From NCBI GenBank assembly GCA_963575645.1, contig OY754466.1:1900001-1964000 (forward strand): DNA of 64,000 bases, given 5' to 3'. Below, one piece after another: positions 1-11,650 of this stretch. Source of the stretch: Xanthostigma xanthostigma. Lineage: Eukaryota > Arthropoda > Insecta > Raphidioptera > Raphidiidae. Made by a program: the position numbers and the translations under genes. The notes under the pieces are model-generated. The model made no database searches, was not told the origin of the DNA, and saw only the letters and a program-made list of their open reading frames with translations. Position 1 is the first letter of the stretch. Each line of letters starts with the position of its first letter.

Positions 1-169
1 TCTGTTCGGCCTTTGTTTTGAAGACACCAACGCATAAAGTTTTCTAAACTTATTCAGTTTTTGATAAATTCAGAACATTCATGCCTCAATACCTCCAAAC
101 CGAGCCGATCAGAATGGGAGCTGCTTTGCATTTTTTGTTTAAAATTCAATTCCAAACAAATTTTTGTTT

Positions 170-700
170 TTTAATGTAACTTTGCATTGGAGCATAGGTT
201 GCTATGAATTAAAAAAAAATGCACCGTTTTATAGAAAGTGATAATTCAATGCAGCATTTTAATCGATAATATCGAGCTACGATAGACACAAGTATCACAC
301 GAATGTCTGTCGTATGTCGGTATTATCGGTTAAAATTCTACATTGAATTAAATTATACAATTTTTCAAAAAAATATTCAAACACAATGTACGAAGTAAAT
401 AACACATAGGTAATCTATGAGGTACATGTACTAACCAGCTATTACCTAGACAATATATGTATATAATACAATAATTTCCAAACAAATTTTTATTTTTTAT
501 CTGTATGTAACTTTGCATTGGAGCATAGTTGCAATGAATTAAAAAAAAAACGTTGTTTAGAAAGTGAGAATTCAATGCAACATTTTAACCGATAATACAG
601 AGCTACGATAGATATTTCAATGCAGCATTTTAACCGATAATACAGAGCTACGATAGACACGAGTATCATGCTATGAACGTCGACCCGAACGTTCGATCGA
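170..700. repeat. Two diverged copies of a dispersed repeat with a short local duplication
   Basis: A segment beginning near the motif AACTTTGCATTGGAGCATAG occurs at about 175-300 and again at about 500-660. Both copies run through AATTCAATGCA and a block containing CGATAATA and GAGCTACGATAGA. Inside the second copy the block TTTTAACCGATAATACAGAG is tandemly duplicated at about 584 and 629. Bases 247-345 also form a partial inverted repeat. I read this as degenerate transposon sequence and see no coding potential. Confidence 0.5.
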
Positions 701-1359
701 ATGTTGGACAGAACGTTTGAGTCAACTGAGTTTGACAGTTGGTGTGTCAAAGTACTTGCTACACGGAGTGCCAAATATTTGAAATCTTGAATTGAGAAAA
801 GTTGGTACAAACGTTTGTCAACAAATACAAAAATGTAACTTCAATATAATTTAAGATAAATAATACAAAATACAATCAAGAAAATATTAAATTAACTTGT
901 AATTATTATAATTATAGTACTTTAATAAAATATAACGCAAAAAGTAATGGATTTTGTACGGGAAGCTAGTTTCTAAATATAAAATGATATTGTAATAAAC
1001 ATATCTGTTAAAAACACAAATTAGAACAAATAATCTTTATAAAGTATAAACACTCACACAGTATTTAACAATACACTACGAATTGACATAATATTCGATC
1101 GTAGACGTACTTAAAAGCATAAAAAGCATAATAATGCTTTCTTTCGAACGTTGGAGGCATCCTTTGACAGTATGTTTAAAAGCCAAATCGTTAAAAATAG
1201 CAGTCAGAGTAAATTGTTTTATTATTGATATAATATGGTTTCCAAAATATGATGTAATTGTCTTCGGAGTATATAGGGAAACCATTTCTTCGAATTGTCT
1301 CCAGTAATCAAAGAATTATTCACATATTTATAATTCACTTTGGAAATATTCATCACCCT

Positions 1360-1621
1360 TCAGAAGAGGTTTCGTAGGCTCCTTGACAGCTTCGTATACT
1401 GAAATAAAATGAAAAAATTTCCTTCAAAATATTTTTATAGGTTAGCTTATAGGTTCAGTACATTTAGTTCACATAAAACTTACTTCATTAACTTTCGCTT
1501 TCGTTTTCACTATAGTATTTGTTTTCTTGCGTGTTGCTGGCATTTTATTAAAAATTTTCAATAACTGAGCACATTTCGCCTGAGTATACCTATCTGTCAA
1601 ATAAATGCTCGAATCATCCAT
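1360..1621 (-). CDS. Small two-exon candidate gene or decayed gene, function unknown
   Basis: Exon 1 (1621-1484) encodes 46 residues starting MDDSSIYLTDRYTQAK and ending in a Lys-rich stretch. It is followed by a consensus donor GTAAGT at 1483, an intron of only 85 bp, and a good acceptor (TTTATTTCAG) at 1399. Joined in phase 0, exon 2 adds 12 codons and stops at 1360, giving a basic protein of about 58 residues. I do not recognise it. In another frame exon 2 reads YEAVKEPTKPLLKGDEYF, stops twice, then is open for 80 codons to 1076. The locus may therefore be a decayed longer gene. It lies downstream of the collagen exons on the same strand, possibly inside a collagen intron. The splice pair is attractive but unproven. 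Confidence 0.3.
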
Positions 1622-1762
1622 AATCATGAATAAACATGAAGTTATTCGTGTAGTGCCACCACCACTGAATTATAACTACCAGTGGCCACCACTCACCACC
1701 ACATAAAGATTTGAAGTTGGTGTAAATACTAGTGGTTTAACATTCTAAGGTTTTTAAGAATA

Positions 1763-1977
1763 ACCTACAATTATTATAATATCAATTTGATTATATTAAT
1801 TTCTCACTTTGACATTTTGTAAGTACTTTAAGTCAATAATTGTTCTTTATTCATTGTCTATTTAAAATAAAGTAAAACCTACAATTATTATAATATCAAT
1901 TTGATTATATTAATTTCTCACTTTGACATTTTGTAAGTACTTTAATCTTTATTCATTGTCTATTTAAAATAAAGTAA
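1763..1977. repeat. Direct tandem duplication of about 105 bp
   Basis: The segment starting AACCTACAATTATTATAATA at about 1764 is repeated almost exactly at about 1876. Both copies end in TTTAAAATAAAGTAAAACCT. The first copy has a short extra stretch after the motif AAGTACTTTAA. No coding content is seen. Confidence 0.75.
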
Positions 1978-2205
1978 AACCTCGCTTATTCGGACTAACG
2001 GAGACCATATATAATAATATCCCTACCATATATCTATGATTCAGACAATCGAAAATCCGGGTAATAAGCAAAAGAAAATCTTTAACTAAGCAAACTTACC
2101 GTTTGAACATAAACATTAAATTACCAAAAATGTCTACAAATCTGATTCTGATTATCCGGACATTCGTATCATCTACAACTGGATAAACGAGACTTGACTT
2201 TACTT
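1971..2205. mobile_element. Pogo/Tigger-like MITE
   Basis: One end reads AAAGTAAAACCTCGCTTATT and the other reads ATAAACGAGACTTGACTTTA. This is an imperfect inverted pair of the CAGTnnAACCTC type seen in pogo-like elements. No transposase is visible. The left end coincides with the right end of the tandem duplication. Confidence 0.5.
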
Positions 2206-2855
2206 AAATGAATCTGTTATCTGAGCTCAGAAGTTCACCCCTCGGGAAAAACAGTTGACAATAGTTTAAAATATAGAATTATTCAAAATTATGCAAAAAA
2301 AGTATTTTTAAAGTATTTACAACACTGAAAATTATGTTATTTACAGACAAAAATCGAATTCTTAAAGTTTAGAACAAATTTGGTGATAATTGGAAAGTTA
2401 TTAAAAAAGATATGGCAATAATCCAAAAAATTATTTTCAGGCAAGCCAGCAGAAATTAATTTATTACAGTCAGACGCAGACAGATAACAATACATTTTTT
2501 ATGCCAGTCGGAAAGATAATGAACCGATGCACAAATCTCCTTCGATAACTTTTTTTTGTAGCTCGCAACGCATAGAAGTTATGGACGTTTGTTTGACGTT
2601 TTATGGCCAAAAGGGCACTATTTTTTTAGTTACATAAATGAAAATGAATACAGACCCTGACCAAATGGAAACACACACGTGTTTAAAATTTTATCGAAAA
2701 CAAATTTCATTTACTCGAGATATGGTACGACAAAGATTTTTACACATACGGGATTTTTGGACCGAATTTAAATATACATCGAATGCTTCGATGTATAATA
2801 ATCAAGTCTAATAATTAATCTATTAATCATTTGCAAAAAGTAAACTGATTTTTAC

Positions 2856-5349
2856 GTCTTTCCCCGGCAGTCCTGGCAATCCTCTGGGTCCGGATGGTCC
2901 CGGCGCTCCAGACGCTCCAGATTCACCGGACTCCCCTCTTGTACCTTGAAAACCCTGTGGTCCCGGGGGCCCTGGTGGACCAGCTGGACCTCGAGGCCCT
3001 ACTGGACCGATCTGTGCTTGTAAATATTGAAACGGTTCTACTGGATAACTTGCACCAGACGGGCCTTTATCTCCTCCAGCTTGTGACATTGCCAACTGGT
3101 GATAATAAAGAGAAAGCTGAAACAATTAACAAAAATCAATAGATGTGTCATTTCCTTGGATTTTTGTTTATCTGAAGAACTCACATCAGGCAACGGGCCC
3201 GGCGGACCCGGTGGACCTGGAATTCCTGGTATGCCAGGAGAACCTGGATAACCAGAATCACCCGGACGTCCTTGTTCACCGGGCGATCCCGTTTCACCTC
3301 TTCCACCGGGAATGACTGGACCTTCTCCAGTTCCTGATTCGCTGTCGGTTGGTGATACTTGATGGCCTGACCATACTAGAAAAATAATAAAATTTTTAAG
3401 TTAAATAATATTTTTCGTGTATGTCGTATGTTGAAAAGATTAAGAAGAAAAATTGCGTGTGAAATTTTAGACGAATCGAATCTCCAAGCATGATGATGAT
3501 GAGCAGAGTAGGCAACTGCACGCAGCAAGAATAAAAACTTTTCATTGAACGAAAATTTTATTTGAAAATTTGTATGAAATTTCCCAACAACAATATTATT
3601 TTCTTTCGTTGTTTATTGTAATTTATTGCATTTAACAAGATAAAATTTAAAATAACTACGTCACGTCTCATTTCTCTTTCCTGACCCATCAAAAAACCTG
3701 GATCATCAATTATCTATAACCTATTCATTAAGACGATTTCAATAAAGCTAACGAGTCAGGTAAGGCGATGCTGCAGCATCTAGTCAAAGTAATCATGTTG
3801 TTACAATATCACATAAGACACTGAAGTAACAGAATGCCTGGAGTCGATCATTTGGAAGTTACTCACATCCCTTCATCAACTTGAAAAGACCTGATTGCAT
3901 TGCCTAGAGGCCCGGACAGGGTTAATCCGGCCCTGATGATGAGGGTAATAAATGAGGATTAGTTGTGCTGCCTATAATCCATAATCATGGTATCTAGATT
4001 ATAATAAATCTCTATGGTTATGTCAACATTAGTGATGTGCCGGATATCCGTATCCGCGGATATCCGAGGGAGAAAAAAGATCCGTATCCGCTAGTTTTTG
4101 ACGGATCTTTTACGTATCTTTTACCTTATTAATTTTCAATTCATAGATGAAATTTTATATATAGAGGTGATTAGGTGATAATGAAAAACTGTTAAATTCC
4201 ATTCAGATTATTTTTTATTTTTTTAAATCGTATTTGGCACCTTTATATTGCAAACATTTATCGTAGTGAGTACCATACAAATAGTACATAACTCAAAGGT
4301 ACTAAATCAACTATCTTTATAATGAGATATTGCACATCGATCTTTGGAAAGAGACAATCTGTTATGAGAGTTAACTCTTAAAGAGGTCAATAACTTTTCC
4401 CCATAACAGAGAGTCTCTTTCCAAAGGTCGATGTGCAATATTTACTGCCGCGTACTCTAAGAAAGTTAAGATCCGTATCCGCGGATCTTGAAACCAAATA
4501 TTCATATTCAGATCGTACCCGCGGATATACATTTTTAACGATCCGGCACATCACTAGTCAACATAGACAAAGAGAAATCAAACATACATACTTTGAGGAC
4601 AAGTCTCTGCCTTCTTGCATTCAACGATTCCCTGACTGCAAGTACAAACGCTGCAAGCGTTGGGCTTAAACGTTTCGCCCTCTCGATACCATTTATCGTT
4701 ATACTTGCACGACAATGGCCCTACCCGAGATTCGGGAGGAGATGGAGTCACCGGCGACACAGTCGGGGCTGAAGTTCTGGGAGTCGGCGTTATGATATTC
4801 AAGTTGACGCTTCCGGTTGGTGCTGGCCGTTCATCGTCGGGTTGCAAGAAAACGACGGTCGTGTCGCCGTTTCTTTTCGCTGAAATCAACGTTAAACTTA
4901 AACAAGGGAGAATTATAACGGTGGCTGTTGTCAAAATACCATCGCAAATATTATTTTCTTCATACCTCAATCGAAAGTACATACTTTGGTGGGATTACAC
5001 GCACTGGGAAGTAAAGAAAAACATTACCCTCCTTCTGGCGCAGTCTGCTATTATTAATTCTGAGTAAATAAAATTATCGACCAATTTTATTCAAGAGTAA
5101 TCAGACGTCAATCAAAGATTATATTAATTTTGAGTACTCACTCGTTGTATCGGGATAATTTTCATCTTCGTAATCTTCAAAATCGTACTCTGACTCATAA
5201 TCAATCGGCGGTTGTCCAGGGATGGCTTGCTGTGCCTGGGGCCGGGTTTTAATGCGCTTGTGTCTCTTCCATGTGTTGGCGACAGTCGTCGTAAAAGTTG
5301 TCGCTAATGTTAAGCAGCAGATAGTTTGTACCAAAGTCGGCCGTTTCAT
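2856..5349 (-). CDS. Fibrillar collagen pro-alpha chain, N-terminal exons (partial, continues left of window)
   Basis: Four coding exons join in frame: 5349-5142, 4879-4592, 3375-3185 and 3116-2856. The protein starts [18 protein letters not shown], a signal peptide. An acidic Tyr/Asp/Glu stretch follows ([17 protein letters not shown]). Exon 2 ends with a VWC domain ([14 protein letters not shown], then [13 protein letters not shown]). Exon 3 is a minor helix of Gly-X-Y repeats. Exon 4 holds a telopeptide-like spacer and then the start of the major helix, including [19 protein letters not shown], which closely matches the start of vertebrate fibrillar chains. Exon 4 ends GLPGLPGKD at a phase-0 donor (GTAAAA, 2855), so the next exon would begin with Gly, as in fibrillar collagen genes. 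This is an extracellular-matrix structural protein. The ATG lies 6 bases after an acceptor (TTTAG), so a 5' untranslated exon lies further right. The reading frame that runs past the last donor to a stop at 2823 is probably intronic. Confidence 0.85.
4030..4556. mobile_element. hAT-superfamily MITE with 8-bp target duplication
   Basis: The terminal inverted repeats read TAGTGATGTGCCGGAT and ATCCGGCACATCACTA. They are flanked by a perfect 8-bp direct repeat, GTCAACAT, at 4022-4029 and 4557-4564. The interior holds a second inverted repeat at about 4325-4440. No transposase is present. The element sits in the collagen intron between the VWC exon and the minor-helix exon. Confidence 0.85.
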
Positions 5350-5481
5350 TTCCACCTAAATAATTAAAATAATTAGATTCCAGACTGACTGATTAATAAT
5401 AATCTATACTAATATATCAAGCTGAAGAGTTTGTTTGTTTGTTTGAACGCACTAATCTCAGAAACTACTGGTTCGAATTGA

Positions 5482-6104
5482 AATTTTTGACGTGATAACG
5501 TCTTATAAATTGATGATAGGTACATATACCAATCTTATAAATTGATAGAACACCGGCTGCATGCACGAAAAAGTGTAACGTTCCTAACGTAACGTTCATA
5601 ACGTTCGTAACGCGTAACGCGTAACGTTCCGCCTGACCCTGTGCGTGCTTTTCTCGAAAACGGCCCTAACGATTTGGATGAAATTTACTGAAAAGGGATT
5701 TTTGGGGGGCAAAAAATCGTTTTAGCTAGGTCTCATCTCTCGAAAAAATCGTTTTCATACAAATTTTATCATTATAAAAATCAATTTTTTGACGTATGAA
5801 AATACTTAAATATTGTAAGTAGGTTTTGGAATTTTATATAAACAATGAAACAATTGTTTTCAAAATATTATGACAGTTAATCTTTGAGACTTAAAATAAA
5901 TACGAAAGAAAGAAAGTTAAGAAAAACAATTATATTATAGGTGGTGAGTAATTTCAATAAATAAAATTAACCTAAATTTGAAGCAAAAGATGCAATATCA
6001 TAGATTCGAATTATTATAATTATTATATAAATTTAGGTTATGTATTACGGAATACGTTATCACGTAAAACTATCGTCCGTAAACCGACTTTACAGACAAC
6101 CAAT
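5482..6104. mobile_element. Nested element with ACGTGATAACGT inverted termini
   Basis: It starts TTTGACGTGATAACGTCTTA and ends with TACGTTATCACGTAAAACTA followed by a conserved tail ending GTAAACCGACTTTACAGACA. The same two ends recur at 59735-60155 and, inverted, at 30069-30337. It interrupts the Helitron exactly between two stretches that are contiguous in other copies. The class is uncertain. Confidence 0.6.
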
Positions 6105-6288
6105 TTTTTTGGATAGCTCATTTATCGAGGAAGGTTATAGGCTATATAATATTACGCTACGACCAATTGGAGCGGAACATACCTAAATGAAAAATGTTGC
6201 AAGATGTCTCAAAATTAGTCCGTCCGACAAATATTATCAGGTGAAATGCCTTAACTACATATTGCAATATTAGCGCGCCTAGAATACA

Positions 6289-6363
6289 ACCCTGGATAAC
6301 GCAATCGGTATAGAGTGCAAGACTCTTAATGCGAAGGTCTAGGGTTCAAGCCCCACGTCGGCG
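6289..6363 (+). pseudogene. Degenerate tRNA-Lys(CTT)-like sequence, possibly SINE-derived
   Basis: The block contains a recognisable D-arm (CAATCGGTATAGAG), an anticodon loop GACTCTTAATG with CTT, and a T-arm (GGGTTCAAGCCCC) ending CACGTCGGCG. The two acceptor-stem halves do not pair well, and a T-rich tract follows. I read it as a tRNA pseudogene or SINE head carried inside the composite Helitron, not a working gene. Confidence 0.55.
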
Positions 6364-6597
6364 AATATATTTTTTATTTTTTTTTTATTTACTACATAGC
6401 TTTCTTCTAAGGCTTACATTTCAATTTTTTTAAATTTTATTACGACTAATTAAAATTAAATAAATCTGATTAATAGATCATTTGAAAACTATTACAACTA
6501 TATAGGCACCTATATATAAAAATAATTTTCCTACAGTGTTTCCAATTAAATATTTATTACTATATTAAAAGAATTTTATTACGTAAAAAAAGTATAC

Positions 6598-6700
6598 TTC
6601 AATAAATAAAATTATCGACCAATTTTTCAGACAATATAAATTGGTCGATAATTTTATTTATTGAAGAGTTCTAATCAGACGTTAATCAAAGATTTAAAAA
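6598..6700. repeat. Inverted repeat sharing sequence with collagen intron 1
   Basis: TCAATAAATAAAATTATCGA is followed about 20 bases later by its reverse complement. The right arm runs on into a stretch resembling AATCAGACGTCAATCAAAGA, which is found in collagen intron 1 at 5060-5125. Confidence 0.6.
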
Positions 6701-6870
6701 AAGTATAAATACTGCTTTTTAACGACAAAAACTTTTGAACGGTAACGCCGATCATTATGAAGTTTGGACACAACATTCATCTCGGTAAACTAAGATGAAT
6801 GTGCGTACTCATGTCCCTTCCTTCCCCATTCGTTCTTTTGCACCCGGGTGAAACTGGGCGGGACCGCTAG

Positions 6871-8290
6871 TAAATAATAACATAGCTTTTCAAGGTCCGG
6901 TTTCGTCCGAGTATATTTGGCTTGACACCGAAATAATCGAGAACAAAAAACCGTCTCGGTATCTACTCGATTTGTACAATATTGTTTATCGATAATCTCT
7001 TTAAATGTTTAATCAACGTAAATGCCGAAAATAATTTCGCACGACTTGTTTCTTTTCAAACCTGAAACCATAGCCGCTCAACCCGATTTTTTTTTTTAAG
7101 CGTGAAGATTTTGTATGCTGTATGGTGAATTCAAGTCAATGTGAATGGCTTAAGTCACTGTAAGCTCAGTACTATTACACTTACAGTGTGTCATTCAACA
7201 TTAAATGACTCATCAAAGATAAAACTCCGTACGTGCAAAATTCACTAGTGCCTCTGTGGCCTGTGCTGTGTGTGCCCTGTAAATGTGCGAATGCAACAGT
7301 ACAGAATAGCTCAGCACAGAGCTATGGCGCTCGGAGTGAGTCATTCACAAAAAAAAGAGCGACTCGCTCCGCTCCGAAATAAGCCGTGCATTATGAACGA
7401 CTCGCTCAGGAGCGGCATATCACTATTTGAGAGTTGAGAATATCAGTCGTTATACAAAGTCCATAACTGTTCCTGGCTGTTGACGACCGCAAACAAGTGT
7501 AGAAAAAAATATCGACAAAAAATATTATTATATTCTATTTATAAATTAATTAAAAGACAGAAGAGCAAAGCAAAAGCTTACAGTATTATTAATTGAGATT
7601 TATTACAAAATAATAAAATGGTGCCGCTATACAGTGTACCAACTGTGCAATATATACAGGGTGTTCACCTTAAATAGTAACAGTGAATAATTGTCGGAAA
7701 CTGTTGAGGAATTTTTTTTTGTACTTTAAACTCAACCGGAAGTATAGTATATGCATTTTTTTTCAAAAGGCAACATATATTTTTTTTTATTTTCGAAATC
7801 TTCATTTTTTCTCTATACAAGTTCATAAAAAAGTTTCATAAGGTTACATAAGAAAATATTCGAGAAATTTTCAATGTTTTACTCAAAAGGGAAACCAATG
7901 AAAGTTTTCGCTTGGATATTATCCCTGTATTATTTAGGAAGAAGTCGTATACCCAATTAGCAATATGTTTATCATACGACTGCGTTACACAAAACAATCT
8001 GTAGCGCGTCTCACAATATAGGAACTGAAATTGGATACTTATGGCGCCGTTGTGTAACTACTGTATAGTAAAATTGTATATGCATAAATAAATAAAAAAT
8101 GGAACACGTGTTTACGAAAACTTTGTACAAGGTTTCTGTAGTCCGTTTTTAGTTATGATGCTGTAATAATAGCCAAATTTAAACCTTGAAATTAATTCAC
8201 TAAATGGAATTGCATGCTAGCGACATATATTCGAGTCCCAAAAGCGTCCAAAGAATTCTTTACGATTCTTTTTAATCTATTCTCCAGCTC
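6871..8290. other. No gene; degenerate repeats
   Basis: I see no supported coding sequence. Around 7315-7430 there is an imperfect inverted GAGCG/CGCTC-rich patch that looks like a degraded hAT end. At about 7655 the motif TACAGGGTGTTCACC resembles a Tc1/mariner-type terminus, but I could not find its partner. Confidence 0.35.
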
Positions 8291-8295
8291 ACTAT

Positions 8296-8740
8296 GTTAG
8301 ATATATTAGAATAGAATAGAATAGAATAGAAATTTATTAATTCAGTATACATAGAATTCGTCAAGCAAATTAAACCAAATTACATTTTAAAATCATCAAT
8401 CTTATATATACACTGGTTCACCAATGCAGCCTTCAGTACTTTTTTAAAAGCACCATTATTCAAATTTTTTATGTCATTGGGTAAGTCGTTATACATTTTT
8501 AACGCATGGTACTCAGCACTATTATTAAACAGTGTCAAATTTGATTTTGGGAGACACACACTGCTATTATTTCTTGTGTTATGTCCATGGATTGACTGAA
8601 ATTTGGTATACTTGTTTATATGTTGTTTGACAAAACACAACGCAAAGTAGACATATATGGACGGCACAGTTAAAATACAGTTATTTATAAAAGTTTGCTT
8701 ACAGCTAGCGCGGAACTCATTTTTAACCAATTTCAAAAAA
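8296..8740 (-). mobile_element. 5'-truncated non-LTR retrotransposon (RT C-terminal tail)
   Basis: The minus strand encodes about 118 residues with the pattern of the C-terminal end of LINE reverse transcriptases: ILTVPSIYVY, then HGHNTRNNSSVCLPKS, then YNDLPNDIKNLN. The coding part ends at 8380. It is followed by a short 3' region and a (TTCTA)n-type tandem tail at about 8308-8330, which fits RTE-like families. The upstream polymerase core is missing, and a T/A-rich tract marks the truncation point. The copy is dead on arrival. Confidence 0.65.
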
Positions 8741-10941
8741 AAAAAAAAACTCTGGTTGCAGTGCCAAACCCTGCCAAAAATATAGTGTATTTGCTTTTAT
8801 AGGCAATGTGGCTCTATTATATGAACTTAACTTTGTTTTTGGGCAAAATAAGAAAATTACCTCTTAATAAACCACTTAAACAACATTTTTTTTACTTAAT
8901 TTCAATCCTACATATCAATTCAACATCTGTACCGAATTATATATTTTATATACATATTTTACTTCTGATTGGTAATAAATTTATCTAAAAACTCGATAAC
9001 TACATTTCAGAAAGAAAATTAACAACTTTAATTTTTTATTAAAAATAGTTGTGCCACTAAATTGAATGGCAACCAAATCAATTTTTCTTAATTAATACAT
9101 TACTTATATTATCAAATTTCATTAGAAAACTCGATGGGTGAAGATCGAGCCAAATCGGGATCTTGGACTACTAATCCCGTCTGTGGTTTTAACGTTTTTG
9201 AACTGAAATGTTCATTGTTTATTCATTAAATGTTCAACAATTGCTGTAACACGTCAAGTAATAAATAGTATATTGTGCAACTAGTGCGACAATGCCGCAC
9301 GAGTTGCACATACATTTTTTATTACGAATTAAATTAAATTGAAATTAAAATTTTATTACGAATTAAAATTAGAAGTAATAAAAATTAAAATTAAATCATT
9401 TAAAAAGTTGAAAATTCAGTTAAAATTGTTATTGTATTGGTAACTATGGTAACTCTGAATTTGCGTGCGGCAAACAATAATTTCAGTGTGACAAATAAAG
9501 TTTTCGCACGCAAATGAAAATAGCTACTTTTCAACCGTAACAGCGTGCGTAAACATACCACTTTTCCCGCATGAGTAATAAAAAAAAAAATTCCGAAGTA
9601 TGAATAACGAAAAAAACGGTGATAGGAGAATTACCTGAGCTAGTATAGCAGGAACATCAATTGAAATGTATCAAAAACAGCTCACGTCTACCGCACATAA
9701 TTTTGTAAGACGAAAAGTATCGTTAGGTCCTATCAATTCACTTACTGGACACACATGAAATTGATATAATTTATTTTATGCATATATTATGACCGAGTGC
9801 TAATGTAGAACTACATAATATGTTTCTAATGAGACTGCGTATGTAGATTTAAAATGTTATAAACATTAATTGTCTAATGTCTGCTTGCTAACCCGTACAG
9901 GGGACAGGGCAGGGACCTTATTTCTAATATCCTATATAAAGATGCATTGGAAGACAGCACTCAAGAGTGGGGGACATTGCCCTCAACGTCCCAAACACTC
10001 CAGAACGCGGCCTGTGTTATATATTATTATTACATATTACGTAATCATTTAATGGAAAAAAAGCAATCGTTCTCATATGTTTAAATCATTCCTGTTTACT
10101 TCTATTCATTAAGGCGTATTCATACTGAAATTCGACCGATCTATTAATGATGAGCCATTAAATCAATTGTCTTATATTGATGGCTAATAAATTGAATGGC
10201 AGCGACAATGCACAGGGAATTTCAAAAGTGATGCCGAGAGCGATTCTAGATTAGAGATGATCAACAGGGCACTATACCACCTGAGGCTCGTGGCAAATTC
10301 AGAGGATGGGGCCCTCTCTTATTATAAAAAAGCTTCACGTTAATGTTAGTCTTTATAAATCACGAAGTAAAGTAGGTATTTGTATGATTCGTGTATGTTC
10401 TTGAGTTAATACCCATAACTTAAATTGATTTAAATACAAAATTAATATTTTTAACTCAATGTCCTAACGGCCTCTCGGGCCGGGGGCTCCCTCAGATCAG
10501 GGGCCCGTGGCATTTTGTCCTAAATGTCATTAAGCTGTCAAACAAAATAAAAAGCATTAATGCTCTCACTCGCACTCATATGTATGAATAATATTATTAT
10601 CATAGCTCTCACTACTGTACTGGTTCATATCTAGCGTTAACTAATATAATTGGCTCTCGCATGATGTGAAAAAAATCGGTTACCAGTGCTATAAATATTA
10701 GAATGATAGTTTGATAGTTGTGTCACTTTGGTGTAATGTAACACAGTCCGCCGCGAGAGTGGAAAGATTCGGGGTTCGTATCCCGACGGTGACATTGTTT
10801 GAAAAAATAAACTAATTTTTCTATGTTGATAGCATTGTAACAATGGGTGTTTCTTAACAATTGTAGCAAACAGTAGCTACTCTATAAACAATATATTATA
10901 ATAATTACTAACTGTAACTAAACTCATCTAAATAATATTAA
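8741..10941. other. No gene; scattered repeat fragments
   Basis: No supported gene. At 9118-9170, ATTAGAAAACTCGATGGGTG followed by GATCGAGCC matches 54660-54705 and, inverted, 53315-53360. At 9340-9430 there is a fragment of the TTAA element described at 10942. At 10258-10510, blocks such as GGCCTCTCGGGCCGGGGGC and GGGGCCCGTGGCA match the hAT-like repeat at 57110-57240. A tRNA-like T-arm (GGGGTTCGTATCCC) occurs at about 10778. Confidence 0.4.
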
Positions 10942-11646
10942 GCTGGTTGATGCGTTACAGTCCCAATCAAAAGTAAGTCGAATTCTAAATGGGAACTTTT
11001 CCATAATAAATTTTTACAAAAAGTTATAAGTCGATGATACCAATAAATGATTGTCATAAAGATATAAATGAATAATTTTTTAAATATTAATTAATTATTT
11101 CAGTATTTTACTTAACGGACTAGCTTTTGTATTTTTTGTACAAAGTTAGGTTGGTTAGATAAAATAAATTTATGTAAATATCTGTATTTTACATATTTTT
11201 TGCAGTAAATAATTAAAAAAAGAAATTATAAGTAATAAAAATTAAAATGAAATCATTAAAAAGTTGAAAATTCAGTTAAAATTGTCAAGAATAAAAGTCC
11301 ATAATCGAAAAGAGCTAAGGTTTAATATTTTTTTTATTGATTAAAAGTCTCCTAATTAAATTGGAAAAAATATTAAAATATGCGTAAGACATCGATGCTT
11401 TACACAGTTAGTTTTCGGAACTGCTGACATTATTTGGTTATTTGCAAAAAATTAAAATGTACCGTTTGCATGCTAGATTGACATATTTTCCATAAGACTA
11501 CATGTAAAAGTTTTTTTAATTTCTAACTTTATAAATCTCCTAATAATTTTGAATTTTTTTGCAGAAAATTTTGTAATAAAAAAATCTATTAAAAAAAACT
11601 TAATTTCAGATTTTTTTCATTATCTTCGTAAAACGGCTCAACCTCC
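10942..11646. mobile_element. TTAA-target element (piggyBac/Kolobok-type MITE), copy 1
   Basis: The element is flanked by TTAA on both sides (10938-10941 and 11647-11650). The ends read GCTGGTTGATGCGTTACAG and AAAACGGCTCAACCTCC. It is a close match over its whole length to 38106-38773. No transposase is seen, and the copy is very AT-rich inside. Confidence 0.75.
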
Positions 11647-11650
11647 TTAA

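Larger units (their letters stand above)
5403..6870 (+). mobile_element. Composite Helitron interrupted by nested insertions
   Basis: The 5' end (TC after A at 5403) reads TCTATACTAATATATCAAGC. The 3' end reads GGGCGGGACCGCTAG, followed by T. These are Helitron termini, shared with copies elsewhere in the window. The family body is split: about 5403-5482 and 6105-6185 are consecutive parts of the consensus, separated by a nested element. The 3' third begins near 6720. Between 6185 and 6720 lie non-Helitron sequences, including a tRNA-Lys-like block and a short inverted repeat. No Rep/helicase is encoded, so the copy is non-autonomous. Confidence 0.7.

Noticed and set aside
2823-2855. Collagen frame continuing 11 codons to a stop, giving a short secreted protein
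   Set aside because: The extra residues are not Gly-X-Y, and a donor (GTAAAA) sits exactly at a triplet boundary, so the frame is intronic read-through.
10637-10843. tRNA-like T-arm at about 10778 and overlapping 68-codon frame
   Set aside because: Only the B-box half is recognisable and no A box or stem pairing is seen, so I did not call a tRNA.
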